From Zonotrichia leucophrys gambelii (taxonomy: Eukaryota > Chordata > Aves > Passeriformes > Passerellidae): a DNA stretch of 64,000 nt. Position 1 is the first letter of the stretch, and each line of letters starts with the position of its first letter. The stretch covers positions 45,924,585 to 45,988,584 of the forward strand of contig NC_088170.1 of assembly GCF_028769735.1 (NCBI RefSeq), written 5' to 3'. The translations under genes were made by a program, and so were the position numbers. Positions 24,301 through 37,100 of the stretch are shown piece by piece. The notes beneath the pieces are model-generated. The model was given only the letters and a program-made list of their open reading frames with translations, had not been told where the DNA came from and made no database searches.

Positions 24301-27300
24301 AAAAGTTCTCCAGAATTCCTTGGAAGTCAATAAGGCACTTGTCATTAAGGCTGTTAATTGGAGAGGGAGGCAAGAACTGTTCCCAAAGTTTCCAGCACTA
24401 GTGCTTGGGTCCACCTAAGGGCTGAGGCAGTGGTGCTGGCTGTGAGGATGAAAAGCATTTCTAAGCATTACACTGTATTTCTTCAGCTCTTTGAATTAAA
24501 TATGATAAAATACTTAAATATAGTGACAGTATAGCAATATACACCATAGGTATATGGTAATAAACATTGGGCAAGAGGGAAAGACACTGTGCACCATGAT
24601 GTGAGAGTCCCAGGCACACCTTCAGGATCAGGTGGAACCTGCTCTCCACCTTTGCTCACTGTGTGTCTGCTTGCAGTGATTATTTTACGATATTATCCTG
24701 AAAACCTTTTCCTATTTCCAATACACATTCATTTGCATTCACATGGGATAATACTCTGGAGTTGTTACTAACTAGATACTGAATAGCCTCTTCCAAATAG
24801 AGGTATTGCTCAACAGGAGCTGAGGAATTTGAATGAAAACCCATAGTTACCCAGTGGGAATGAGGAATCATTTCTAATCTTCCATCTGCAATTTCTATCT
24901 GTCATTGAAACACATGGGGTCTTATGTGAATCTTCCATTATCTGAGGAGGAGAAATCCTTGCTACTTTACAGTAATTGTGCTATTCTGCAAGGACAGCTG
25001 TGAAACCATGGCTATATTTTTAGGGTCTTTAGTCAAACATTTTTTTGCTGACTTGAACCAGAGTCTGCTTTGAGTTTAATTTGGAAACCTTTCCAACTCA
25101 AAACACATGGGAGTATATCTCTAGCATGAGGCAATTCAGTAGAGAAACACCACGTCACCTCCACATAAGAGCTTTTGGGTATGCTATTATGCCTTGCAGA
25201 CAACCCTCAAGCTGTGCCAATTGTTTCATGGTGCCTGCATGCTGCAAAAATTGTGCATATTAAAACTGGAACGGCCATTAAAAGATGTCTGTGTTAGGGA
25301 AAGGCCAAGGCAAGGTCTGCTAGAAGTTTGTGCTGACTAAACATCCTTGCTTTAAATCTTCACTCACAGTAAGAGGGTGTGAAAGGGCCATTCCAGAAAT
25401 ACTGCCTCTGATCTCTGCCTACAGACAGGGAGGTAGAGGTTAAACCCTAACTTGTCAAGACCTTTTTAAGAATCATTCATATACTAATCCCATTGAGCAG
25501 TCTGCTATGGTTGGAGACACTAAATGATCCCCAGACATGAGAAATAGCCCTGATAACTGCCCAGGGCTGCACTCAAAAGTTCATGTACAACAGCAGGGCT
25601 CAGTTAAATCCTCAATTACTGTGAATGCCCTGAAAATCTGGCATTTCCAGCTATCAGACATGCAAGTTAGGGGCTCGGCACAGCCTTTTGCAGACTGCTG
25701 TTTTGTAAATCAGGCTCTACAAGGCTAGAAGTAAGTCAGGAAAACAAGTGAGGCAAGGGGCAGCCTGGCTGACTGCTTGTGAAACCCTTCTGTTGGAAAC
25801 AGGCTCCATGCCAGCTTCTTCTTTTCTATGACATTTCCCTTTCAGGTTTGAGTCCACTGTCTACCTCTGCCTCTTGAAGATTTTTTTTGTCCTTTGAACA
25901 TTGCATTCTTGCTTCACGGGAAGCAGAGCCATGGGAGCACCAGCAAAAAAATAAACACAAACCCCCACATTTGTAGCTCCAGAATCCAGAGTTCAGGCCT
26001 CTAACTTCATTTGCTTTTGGATCTTCACACATAGTCAAACCCCTTACAACCTCAGTCCCTGCTGGCAGCAGTGGGTTTGCCAGTTCCAGGTTTCTTTGAG
26101 TGTTGGAGGTATTGTTAGGGCATCATCTATATCTGCAAGAGTAGGCAATTACTTTGAAACCTATGTAGCAATTGGGACCTAATTTCATTAAAAAAATGGA
26201 AAGACATTTTTCCTTTTTCCTTAAAAATAGGATCCCAGCTTGATAATGCCTAAGAAAGCTCTGAAACACTTGCTGAGCTGGTTGAAATAGATAAGCCTAA
26301 AATAGATTCTCCACAGGCAGTTACTTGAATCTGAAATATTGATCAGGTAAACTGTTGGAAAAACATGGTGATGTAAAGCTGTGTTACACAGCCTAGCCTT
26401 GCCCATTCATGCTTCAAGTAACAGCCCAAAACAGCCAAGTGCCCACATTAGTGTTAGAAGGAAGCACTTTTGTTTGTTGGTTTTTTGGTTTTTTGGTTTT
26501 TTGTTGTTTTTTTTTAAGTAACTTTGCCCTGTCTCAGGCTGTACATCCACGCCAGGAAAAGAAAAGGAAATCAAAATCTTTCTTAAGCTAGCTCCCCCTC
26601 TGGAGAGCATCACACTGTGCCACTGGCCAGCCCAGACAGACCCACCCGCTGCTGCCACCTGTCCCAGCAGCTCCCTGCATCAGCTCATCCTCCTTGTAGC
26701 ACCAATCTCCAGTCCCTGTCAGGGGCTTTTCCACACACAGCACAAAGGCCTTTTCCAGGGCTGTACCAAAGCCAAGCCTAGCTTTGAGCTTTCCTTTGTT
26801 TTCTCCAGAAGAAGAGTCTGACACTTCCAGCCAGCACAGTGGAAGATGCCCCATCTCAATCTGGTTGTCTGCAGCCATGGCTGTGTGCTAAAATGCTTGT
26901 GTTTTCAGCTATCTACTGTTAAAAAAAAAAAATACTATACATCTTTAGTAGACTATACACCAAAAGAAGTGTCTTTCTTTGGAATTAGTATGTATTTTGT
27001 AGCACATTTTCAGGAGTTAAAAGCTGCATGGAAAGTGGAAGGTACTGCAACTGCCATGAGGGGTAGGTGCAAAACCAAGATTTCCCAACAGAGTAATCAC
27101 AGAAAGTCGTGTCTGGGGAAGAGCTTAGTGGAGATGAGGAGGAGAACATGGTCCTTCATGGCCAAGCAGAGACCACTGCCCCATCAGCTTCCTCAGTTCA
27201 AAGCTGAATCTCAGGATGAAGGCTGCACACACAAGGCAGTGCATGAGGAAACCTGACCAACGCACCAGGACTGAGGCTGCTGCAAACTTCTCTGTGTCAT

Positions 27301-28302
27301 GGAGATCTCTGGGAATTTGGCAGCAAAAACACATAGACAGTCAAATAAAATAAGCACGTCATAAGTACAGAGACTCAGAGACAGCTCAGATTTAGGTGTG
27401 TTAAGCCAAACCTTCTCAGGCTGCAACAAGGGAGAGGCTGGTCTCATCTCTCTGTTCCTTGGTACAAGCTTCAGAAGCCAGGACAGTGATAACTGGTTTA
27501 AAACAAGTCAGTGTGTCTGCAGAGGTGGTTCCAAATAATTTTCCCTTTGGGTGAACAATTACAAGACAGACCTAATAATCTGCTATGGTATCTTTAACAA
27601 TCTAGTTACTGTGTGTTTTGCCCTTTCAGGTGGTCCAGTTTTCTTGTAAAATTAGGTATTTTTACCCTGGTCATGGACAGGATCACACAAACAACAGATC
27701 ATGATTTTCATGTCTGCAGCATTTCATAACCACTAAAATTACCATCAGAATAAATCAAAAGACCAAAATCTGTCTATTTCTCGGCTGACACAACTACCTT
27801 ATGCTGGACAGGCCATTTGAAAAAGCTTAAGATTAAAGAAAAAAATCTAATCCTCCATGTAAATCACCGTCACTTGAATAACTAAACTGCGCAAACTGTA
27901 ATGCTGATGGAAACCCAGAGCAGAATTCAAACCAGTTTTTAATATGTGCAACTCATTCCTTCTGTTCTGCCGTATCATCATCCAAAGAGGAACACACAGA
28001 CACAGACAATGATTCATGCAGGAAATCCAGAATACTGCAGAATTCATCTCTCTGCTGTGACAAGCTCATCCTATTTCATGTATTTTATTTCCAATGGAAA
28101 TATCTTTCCAAGACACTGCTTCCACATTTTATCCAGGTTACTTAGTATGTAGCCTGAGTGACATACCTTGACACAGGCAAGATTTAGCAAATACAGCACA
28201 GTGTTTCATGAATTATTGTTTCTGCATTACAATCCTTCAGGCTGGAGATGTCAGTGCTGCAGACACTGTCTAGATAGGAGCCAAGTTTACATCAGAGAGA
28301 AG
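15373..28302. other. Intergenic sequence between ZNF277 and IFRD1, proximal part
   Basis: No open frame here has exon structure or family resemblance that I recognise. The longest open frames are within what chance allows for this length and base composition. I saw a short TC run (about 18337-18354), an imperfect 19-bp tandem pair (about 23255-23292) and a GGTTTTTT tract (26468-26516, separate entry). Regulatory elements or a non-coding RNA cannot be judged from sequence alone. Confidence 0.55.
26468..26516. repeat. T-rich simple repeat, (GGTTTTTT)n-like
   Basis: Three successive GGTTTTTT units sit inside a longer T/G-only tract that ends in nine T's. It could be an expanded simple repeat or the decayed tail of a retroelement. 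No adjacent element is recognisable. Confidence 0.8.
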
Positions 28303-28380
28303 TAGAAGAAGTAGAAGAAGAAGAAGAAGAAGAAGAAGAAGAAGAAGAAGAAGAAGAAGAAGAAGAAGAAGAAGAAGAAA
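28300..28380. repeat. (AGA/GAA)n trinucleotide microsatellite
   Basis: Two interrupted units (AGTAGAAGA) lead into an uninterrupted AGA repeat from 28313 to 28379, about 22 units. It is a pure polypurine strand. Such length without interruption implies recent slippage, so it is likely polymorphic. Confidence 0.97.
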
Positions 28381-31300
28381 TAATATTTCAGCTTGGTACC
28401 TTTTGGTACCTCACCAGTTTTTTGCCTACCCTCCCTAATAATTTGTATTGCTGCTGCTGCAGTCACTCTCTTCCACTGATGGCCTGAAAGTCCCCATCAT
28501 ATTTTTACAAGTTTTGAGAAGAATTCTGCAAAAAGAGGAGATCAGAGTGGTTTGTCATCAGCAACTAGGATGCTGCAGGGCTTGCTGGGGGTACAGTAAG
28601 CCAGGGCTGCCCCCTATTTACAAAAGCTGGTGTCTGGTTGCAAGGCACAAAAAAACCCACAGGTAATGAAGAAAATGTAACTGCACCTTAAAACTGATAT
28701 TTGCCAGCATCTGTGTCTCATTGTGAAATTCAGTGCACTGTTATGGAGAAATGACCAAGTTGCAAGGCAGAGTCTTTCTGGGGTACTGTTCCGTGTGTTG
28801 GGTTAAAAGCCAGGGGATGGGGAAGCACTCGCTTGCATGGGTACAGCAAAGCACGGTGTGAGCTCAGCCCTGCTGCTGGCCTCCCTCTCACCACTGGCAA
28901 AAAGGGAGCTGACACAAGGGTAGGCATGAATGCATTATATTAAAGGACAAAGCAACAGGAACTTCCATTCCCTTAACAAGTTTTGAAAATATTCTGCTCA
29001 TGTCTCAATATGGCACGTTTTTGCAATTAAAATCTCCTTTTTTGTGAGGGTGACTTTACACTATGTGTTAGGGATCAAAGGCATAAAAACATAACATGGA
29101 TGTACCTGAGTAAGACATAAATTAAGCAAAAGTTAACAGAAAATGGATTTTAAGTAGCTTTTTAATCCACCTCCACTCCATGACTATGACTTTTGAAGGG
29201 TTGGTTTGACAGCACAGAAGGAAAAAAGGCACAATATTTTTTTAGAAACAGTACAAAGGCTTTCAAAAGTTTTTCAGAACCTTTTAATCCTACTTTGGTA
29301 TTCTGACAATCTTCCTCAATTAAATACTTCCTTAGCATCAAAGATGTCACTGGTGCTCTCAGGAGAGTTCTGTGCACTTCTCCTTCCAACAACCACCATA
29401 GTGTTGCCCACATCTTTGCGCAGATTCTCTGCCAAATCCTGTAGGTTTGTTCAGCAGGGGAGAGGGATATGAGTAACAGGTTTGGCTTTTGCTTGTCTTA
29501 GCTTTTTGAATCATCAGAACTCCCCATGGGTAATTTTTCCAGTAGGTTTTGGTTTCCCCACTCCTTTTCCCCTTTGGTATCTGCCTAGACAATGCTCACT
29601 GCTACCTGTACCTACACTCTAAAATTTTATTTTAAAACTTTCTAATACTGCCAATATGGAAGTGCCTAACAGTTGTTTGGTTTTTTTCTTTTTTTCCTAA
29701 AGTGCTTTTATTTCCCCTTTTGGTCCCACAGCAAGTTTTGCTGACTGTAGTCTATGTTAACAGTAGGGCAAAAAATGGTGGGAAAGGTCAGGAACTCCAA
29801 GAGATGGAAGGACACAAAAGTTACTCTACTAAAAGGCTTCTTTCTGCTTCAGGCAGTGCACTGTGACTGAAAAAATGGGAAGCTGAAGATAAGTTAGAGG
29901 AGAAAAGGAAGGATTTTACAAAAATAAAGGCTGTTTCTCCTTGGGGATGATCTCATATCTGAACAACTGAACTCTCACTTCCTCATCCTTTGTCTTCTGC
30001 TTGTTACCAATGTTGGCGAACGGAAGCCAGGAAGGAAACAGAACAAAACAATTTTGGGGAGATAATGTTATTTGCAAATATCTGAGAATGCTAGTAGGAA
30101 TCACCATTTTCTTTATTCATTATCAGGTTTTCAAAAAATCTTGGCCCAACCTAAAAATGAAGGCAATATCTGAGGAACGTTGGTTTCTTGTGGTTGTTTA
30201 AAAGTGGCAATAAGTACTCATTGCAGAGCAGTCATTTAGCTAGAACTGCCTCCACACAAAGGAGATGCATTTCAGGCTCTGCCACACGCAGGATGGAAGG
30301 CACTGACTCAGGACAGTTTGCTCAGGACTCGGTTCCTGCAGCTTGCTTTGGCTGTGGTGGTACCCGTGTGGCTGCACCCAGGCTGCTTTCCCAAGCCTCT
30401 GTGCAGGTGTGAGCAGAGACACAAGTGGGCTGTGCAAGGGGAGGGCTGAACTTCAGCACATGTGCACAACCCAAATGCACCAGCTGCTGGTGTGACAGTG
30501 GAGGAAGATCTCCTCCACACAGGCGCTGTGGCCAGGAGCTCTGCTCCGAGTCAGTGTGTGCCAGCTCCTGCTGCTCCTTGCTGCTCCTGCTGCTGGAGGG
30601 CTCTCTGCTTGCCCCAGAAATGATGAGTGAAAGTGAAACCCCCAAATACATGGTATTGCTGCATATACTTGCAGGGGATTTATAGGTAGCTTTAGCCTTC
30701 AGAATTTGGAAGACGGAAAAAAAAATAAAATATCATGGGATTTAGTTTCTAGATAGCTCACACACAGGCTTGTTGGCTCTTTGTTCTCATTGTCAAGGGA
30801 ATCTAAAATACCTCCAGACTGAAAACTAAAGAATCTGGTCATGCCAAGCAGGTTATGGCATGACCATAAACAGAGAGCAGTGTCTTACCAGAGAGGTTTT
30901 CTCTGGTTTTCAGTGGAACCATGCCATTCCACAGCAGCCCAAGTGCCTGCTCCCCAGAATGTTGTGATGCAAATGGCAAACATGGGTTTGCAGCTCCTCT
31001 AATTTTCAGGCAGTGGTATTAGCTGAGCTGCAAGATTGAAATGGCAAGCCATGAGTGAAATTAGTGTATTGTGGTAGAGTAAAAGCAGTCAGGCTGACTT
31101 CAAGTGCCATGCATAAGTAAGACACCATTCTCTTTCTCCTGCTTAGCAATTCTTTTTCTTTATACTCCATTTACCCTGTATTAAGTATTTATAAGAGATC
31201 ACTTTAAATCCCCTTTGCAGTCAGCATGAGTGTGTCAAGACTCATGCCTATTTGCTGAGGCTGTATAGCCAGGAAAACACACTGTGGGTAATTGCTGCTG

Positions 31301-33514
31301 TGAGGGTTTTCACTGAACAGGTAAAAAGTATGTGGGTGCCTTTCACAAAAGAAGCCATTTTTTCATCTGCCCACTCTTACGTATGCCCAACTCAGATTCA
31401 TTTAGTTAAGAATGCTAGCATGTGCTTGAGAAATAGCTGTTAAGCTGGGGAAAACCAAGTGAATTTCATGTTTTGTAACTGGAAAATTACTTTCTACCCA
31501 TATAATAAGCCAAGGTATGTGCTGTGTCTGCGAGGCACAGCATGCAGTGTGGTACTGCACCCTGTTGGTCTGTGGTGTTATGAAAGCCCAGCTGCTTTCT
31601 CAGTACAATGTGAGGCAATTTCTTTTATATTAAACCTTTATTTCAGGCAAGCTGGTTCCAAATGCAACGTAGAGACAGGTGAGATAAAAAAAGAAACTCA
31701 TTCTGGCACAGAGAGTGTGACCTACAAAAGTGAGAAGAAAAAGTTGTGTTAGAAAAGCAGCTGTGATTGAAGTGTTCTCACTCACTAGGCAGTGCATGGA
31801 AGCAACAAAAAATAATCAACAAGCAAGGAAAAGAAAAGCAGGTTTTCATGTTACTTATAAAGAAGGAAGAAGGATGTTTTAAATCACTAGAAGAGTGACT
31901 CAAAAGTGTGGCTCATGTGGTTCAGATGTCTACAAAAAAATCCGTTCAGGAGAACAACATTTTGGGAACTTGGTGCCGAAACTCAAATTCCAGAAAAGGT
32001 GAGGAAGGATGTGCCTGATTCAGCCTTATTTCCTGAGTACATGGCTACTGAACTCATTCTAGCTCAGAAAGATAATATCAAGGTGGCCTCCCAGGAGAGG
32101 AGGAAGAGCAAGCATCCTGGAAGGGGGCCAAGGCAAAGGACACGAGTGCCAAGGGTCTGGCAGGCTGTAGGAGGCAGTGTATGTGCAGTCATAATGCCAT
32201 CATGAAGTAGACTGCAGGATCAGGGACATCACGTCTTATAAATCAAGCCAGGCAGAGAGGTTCAGAGGCAGATCCTTGGTGAGGACACTCCTCTGCAGAG
32301 AAGCCTTGCCCATGCACCCTGCTGATTATTTGGTCATATGTTTCTATGCCATTAGCAGTGTTTCATAGCTGAGCCAGGAAACGGTGCACACTCATCAGGC
32401 AGCCTTTGCCCAAGCAGGCTGCAAAATCCAGTTGATCCACTGACTCAGTGTTCACACAAGACTGTAACTTCCCATATGTCATAGGTCTTAACAGTTCATT
32501 CTTCATCCATTCCTACAGGTTGCCTGTGTTGTGCCACCACCTTCTTGGAGGGGACTTCCCAGTGAATGCAGAAATCAGCCAGTAGTTGTTCTGTCCTTGC
32601 TTGTTCCCATGCTGCTGCCCATCCTCCCACGTGCAGAGAGCCCCTGGTGCTGCCTGGCCTTTCCTTTAATCAGTCTTGGCCTGAATGACTTACCCTAAGG
32701 CTAAATAGGATAGAAATAAGCACCAAAGACAAGCAGCTGGTTACAGTAGCTTCTGGACTAGCACCTTAAGGGAATGGGTTATAGGATGTTCAGAGTCTTT
32801 TAATAGTTGTTAACAGTAGAATTTTATATCCAATGTATTGCAATAATATCAGAAATTATGTGCAGATAGGATTGGGCTTTTTCTGTTTAAGACACAGGTT
32901 TCAGTGACTCTTTGTCTCATTACTTCCTTACAATTTAAACTAGGGTGCAATACAAGCTGTACCTGCCTGAGCATCCAAGTACTTACTTGTCACTTAAGCA
33001 CATGACTTGACATGATCTCCTGTGACTTTTCTTGGGTCCTGCATTTCAGGCAGGGTTCCTACCAGCACAGACCCAGGTGTTCCTCTCCTCACCTTTGAAT
33101 GCAAAGCAGCCCTTGCTCTGGGCAGCTTTACAGAGTTTAAACCAGCCAGGAAGAGTGTTTGTGTCAGCAGCTGTGATCTGCTATTCTCCAAAGGCTGACA
33201 GAGCTCAACACATGCATACAGGCAGGAGCCATGCCTCAAAGGCTGCATGTTTAATTACTAATTTCTATGAGAAACCTCAGCATTTTCTTGCTCTCATTTT
33301 CTCTTGCACTTGTGTGTAGCTCCCAGCAGGAGACAGCTTCCTCCCAGCAGCCATTTGTCACACAGTGAAAGAGAGAGCTGCCACCACACCAGGCAAGAGG
33401 CAAGGAGGGAGGTGAGAGCCACACACCCACCCCAGCTGTGGCTTCAGACGCCCACTGAGAGCAACTCTCCTAGGAGCACTGCAAGTGGTACATAAAGAAA
33501 GGCAATGCAGCAAG
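28381..33514. other. Intergenic sequence between ZNF277 and IFRD1, middle part
   Basis: I recognise no gene. The segment 30240-30650 is relatively GC-rich and gives overlapping open frames on both strands, which is a composition effect. Two adjacent perfect inverted repeats occur at 30837-30907 (separate entry). Confidence 0.5.
30837..30907. repeat. Pair of adjacent short perfect inverted repeats
   Basis: GGTCATGCCA at 30837-30846 pairs perfectly with TGGCATGACC at 30856-30865 (9-nt loop). ACCAGAGA at 30887-30894 pairs with TCTCTGGT at 30900-30907 (5-nt loop). Each is a perfect hairpin, 21 bp apart. The function is unknown and chance is possible. Confidence 0.6.
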
Positions 33515-34117
33515 TGTGGAAACAGAGCACTGGGAGTATTTCTCTGTCTGCTCTGGGGTGCCCTGACCCCCAGGGGAGCACTGACTTTGACCCTCATTCA
33601 TGGAGAAAGTTTCCTAGACTTCAAGATAGATTAGAATCCACAAAAGTGTGAAATAGATTATAGAGAGTGTGAAATAGATTATAATCTATAATCTATTTCA
33701 CAAAAGTGTGAAATAGATTATAGGTTATAATCTATACACTATAGATTATAGTGTAGGTGTATCACTTGTTGAGAAATTGAGGTTTTGGGATTTTTAGTAT
33801 GTTGTGGATGGAAGCAAGATGGAGGGCACAGGGTGTCATCCTGGGTTTCTTCTTTATGCTTCTTCTTCCTTCTTCGTGGGTTTGGGTGGCATCTTGTAAT
33901 TGGGCAGAAAAGTCTGCATTGCGGGCTCTTTGGGATCAGTTATTGGGTTCAAAGGGAAAATAATCTAGGTGTCAGTTCTTAATTGGATAGTTTAGTCTTA
34001 AAAGACTTTGTAACAAGAGATTGTGAGCCATTTTGTGCCTTCTAATAAAAAGCTTCCACACTCAAAATAGTGAGACTGTTTTACTGATAAGAAATAATAA
34101 ACAACTGAGTCTGAACA
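33515..34117 (+). mobile_element. Probable endogenous retrovirus LTR fragment with AT-rich palindromes
   Basis: The unit starts near TGTGGAAACAG and ends near CTGAACA. It has an AATAAA at 34044-34049, about 70 bp before the end, as expected for a sense-strand LTR. The middle holds repeated GTGTGAAATAGATTATA units. Segments such as TTGGATAGTTTAGTC and GTAACAAGAGATTGTG resemble a passerine LTR family I remember. I could not find a clean target-site duplication, so both edges are approximate. No retroviral coding remnant is adjacent. Confidence 0.55.
33646..33754. repeat. Cluster of AT-rich direct and inverted repeats (cruciform-prone)
   Basis: GTGTGAAATAGATTATA occurs three times in direct orientation (starting 33646, about 33667 and 33706). 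TGAAATAGATTATA at 33670-33683 pairs perfectly with TATAATCTATTTCA at 33687-33700 across a 3-nt loop. A second palindrome, ACACTATA/TATAGTGT, spans 33736-33754 with a 3-nt loop. The cluster sits inside the probable LTR. Confidence 0.9.
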
Positions 34118-37100
34118 TGAACTACTGTCTCAAGTGCCTTCAATCCAGACCCAGAGAAACTGACAACTGGTACCCTGACAGCGAGAAGGCCACGGTGTTA
34201 GAGCAGCCTTCAGAACCTCCCCACCTTGCACAGGGGGAAAGCAAATTCAGTGTGAGGTAGAGCGAGCTGCGGTGAGGTTCACATGTGCACCACAGCCACG
34301 CAGGGAAGCAAGGCAGGCTGCAGTCACAGAAATAAAGCCTCTCAGGAGCCCACCTGCCCTAACAGAATGGGCTGACAGCTGCTGGACACTGCAGGGCTGG
34401 CTGTGTGCTGCCAGTGGAGACTGACAGGCAGACAGATTGGGGACAGCAGGAGAGCAGGCAGAGGGGTGGCCACAGAACACCAGGGTCTCTGGGCAGCCCC
34501 TGGGGCTGCTGAGCTCCCACACCAGCCTGATTCAAACCTACACCTCTTCACCTCTCCAAGGGCAAGGTGCTTGGATGATTAGACTTGCAAAGTGACAGAA
34601 ATAAGGAGTTTTCCTCCCAGGCAATACCCCAGGAGCTACAGCAGGAACCTTCTCCTCCTGCCTGCACTCCAGCTGGCCTCGCAGCTGGAGGCAGAAAGCA
34701 AAAGCAGCTCTCATTGCCAGGCTCAGCCCAGAGCAGCCAGCAGGATTTGCTGTGGTGTTCCCCGTGCTTTTGCAGCCCTTGGCCATGTGTCTCTGTGCCA
34801 CCAGGCCATGCTCACTGGGGCACTGCCTGCCGTGGCATCCACCTGCCAGCCAGGGCTGGAAGGGGCAGCACACCCGGAAAGTCCCTTGAGAAGTCCCCCT
34901 TGTCCACACTGAACAAAGAACACATCAGCTCCTCCCACCCTCTCTAATTAATAGTCAGAGACAGGACTTTACATCTTGCCTTACTACGAGCTAGCTTGAG
35001 GCAGAGCGTTGCCACTCTGCTGGGCTCACACACAGGAGATGGGACTGGAGACGGGACTTTGTTTGGGGGCTTCCAGCTACCCCTGGGGCAGTCTTGGCAT
35101 TCAGAGAGTCTTGATGGGTAACTTTACAAGGGCCAGCACCAATAATACCGTGCAGTTAGATGGCTGAGCCCTTGGCCTTTCTGGTGTGATATCTGTATCT
35201 GTCCTCTCGCCAAACATCACAGTTATTGGGTTCAATCTAAGGGTAACAGCAGGTATACAAAGTGCATAAAAACAGAAACAAAGCTTCTGGGAAACTCCCC
35301 AGCTCCAGTTCACTTCTGCTTTAGCAGGTGCAAGCAGCAATATCCTCTGTCGCCTCGGGGCTGGATTACAGGCAGAACATAATGAGTTCTGTGGATTTAA
35401 GGAATGGTTTAACATGCAAGGAGCAGGCAAGACCTTCAACACAGGAACAGAAGAGTGGAAATGGTGATCCAGCATCATAGCTCTAGCCTACTACTTTTGA
35501 AAAAGAGAAATTTTAATTTCCATTTGACAAGCTACCTGAGACAGGCAAATTTGCTGAAGAGCAGTCATAAATATTGCCATATTTCAAACCACTGAGAAGA
35601 GGCTTATCTGTTTTCAGTGTTCTTCATATATTCATCTTGATGAGACATTTAAGACTGTCTTTTCTTCCCGTGTCAGCTAATCCCTGTCTTTCTGTCCCAC
35701 TTGTAACACGTAAAACTATCAATCGCTTATCCTACTGTTCAAACTGAAAAGAAAGAAAATTTAACTCTAAGCTGACTCATTATTTTATGATGTCACTCAT
35801 CCTCAGTCCCTTGACAATGAGAATATCAAGCGAAAGTTTCAGCCACTTCATCTTCTTCAAGCCCCCCTAGAGATGATATTGTTATGAACACAGGCCTTCT
35901 TGCTTTATTATTTCAGTATAACAATGCTGCAGCAGTGCAGCCAGCCAGAGGGTGACCTCCTGTGATTAGCTTGCAGATTTGCAGGGAAATCTGGAAAAAC
36001 CCTGGGTTTTTAACAATTCAGGGTTTGTCTCCTTGCATTACACTCACCAGGAGCTTCCCTGGTGGTGCCAGCAGGCTTCGTGTTGCAGGCAGATATTGCT
36101 GGGGACCATGCTCCAGGTTTGCTCAGGACTTGTCACTGGGATGGCTGAGAGAGGCACACTGTCCCCCAGGAGTGCTGGCCCAAATCTCCATGACAACAGA
36201 TTTGGAATGGAGACCTGGCATGCTGAGTGACAGAAGGTCACTGCAGCAAAAAAACCCCAACCAAAACCAAACGAACAATGTATGGGGGAAGGGGAAGCGG
36301 CTGGGGAAGAGATCAAGGGGCATCTTGCAGCATCTTCATCATATTGCAGCTCTCAGTTCATTGGCTCCATGTGCTGGGGCTTTTAAAACAGTTGTAAAAA
36401 GAAATTGCCATATAGAAAAAAAACCAGCCAAGTCCTGTGTATTTCTATCTGCTACTGCTTTTATTTTTTTACTGTAATAGAGAAATCAGAGAGCAAAAAT
36501 ATGTTTCTTGGCTGGTGGATCTTGTGTTACAAATTCAGGATGAGAGACAAGAAGTGTCGTAGGCAGACAAAAGGAGAGGGTACTGAGTCCAGTTCCTTAT
36601 GATCCATTTTTCAAAGTAATTATTTTATAGCTCTATTTTCTAAGGAATTGTAGTAGTATAATTGCAGTGACTGCCTCTCCTTCTATCTGCCTCCCCACTG
36701 TGCAGACTCCTGAAGCCATCCTGCTATTTTTACCAAATCTGCCAAAGAAGTAGGAGTCTCAAAGATATTTAGTTCCTACAAGGATCAAAAAATGCAGGTG
36801 ACTGGTAGAGAGGCTGAGGAAGTGCCCTGGAGGAGGAGAGGAAAGGGCAGCTCAGCCCTCCTGCACTGCAGGAGGCACAGCTCCGCTGCGGGAACAGCAT
36901 GAGCTCGCTGGCACAAAGGGCAGCACCCGCGGAGCTCTGAACCCCACAGAGCATATGTTGCCTCTTGGGCTGCCAAAAATAGAGAGGCAAGAGAGGAAGA
37001 TAAAGCACCACCACCAGTGAGGAATTAGTGAAAACATGATGTACAGAAATGAGGGAAAGAGTAAGAGATACAGCAGAAATCTGGCCAGTGTTACATGAGG

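Noticed and set aside
28300..28380. Regular short repeats considered as a CRISPR-like array
   Set aside because: It is a simple AGA microsatellite with no spacers, in a vertebrate genome.
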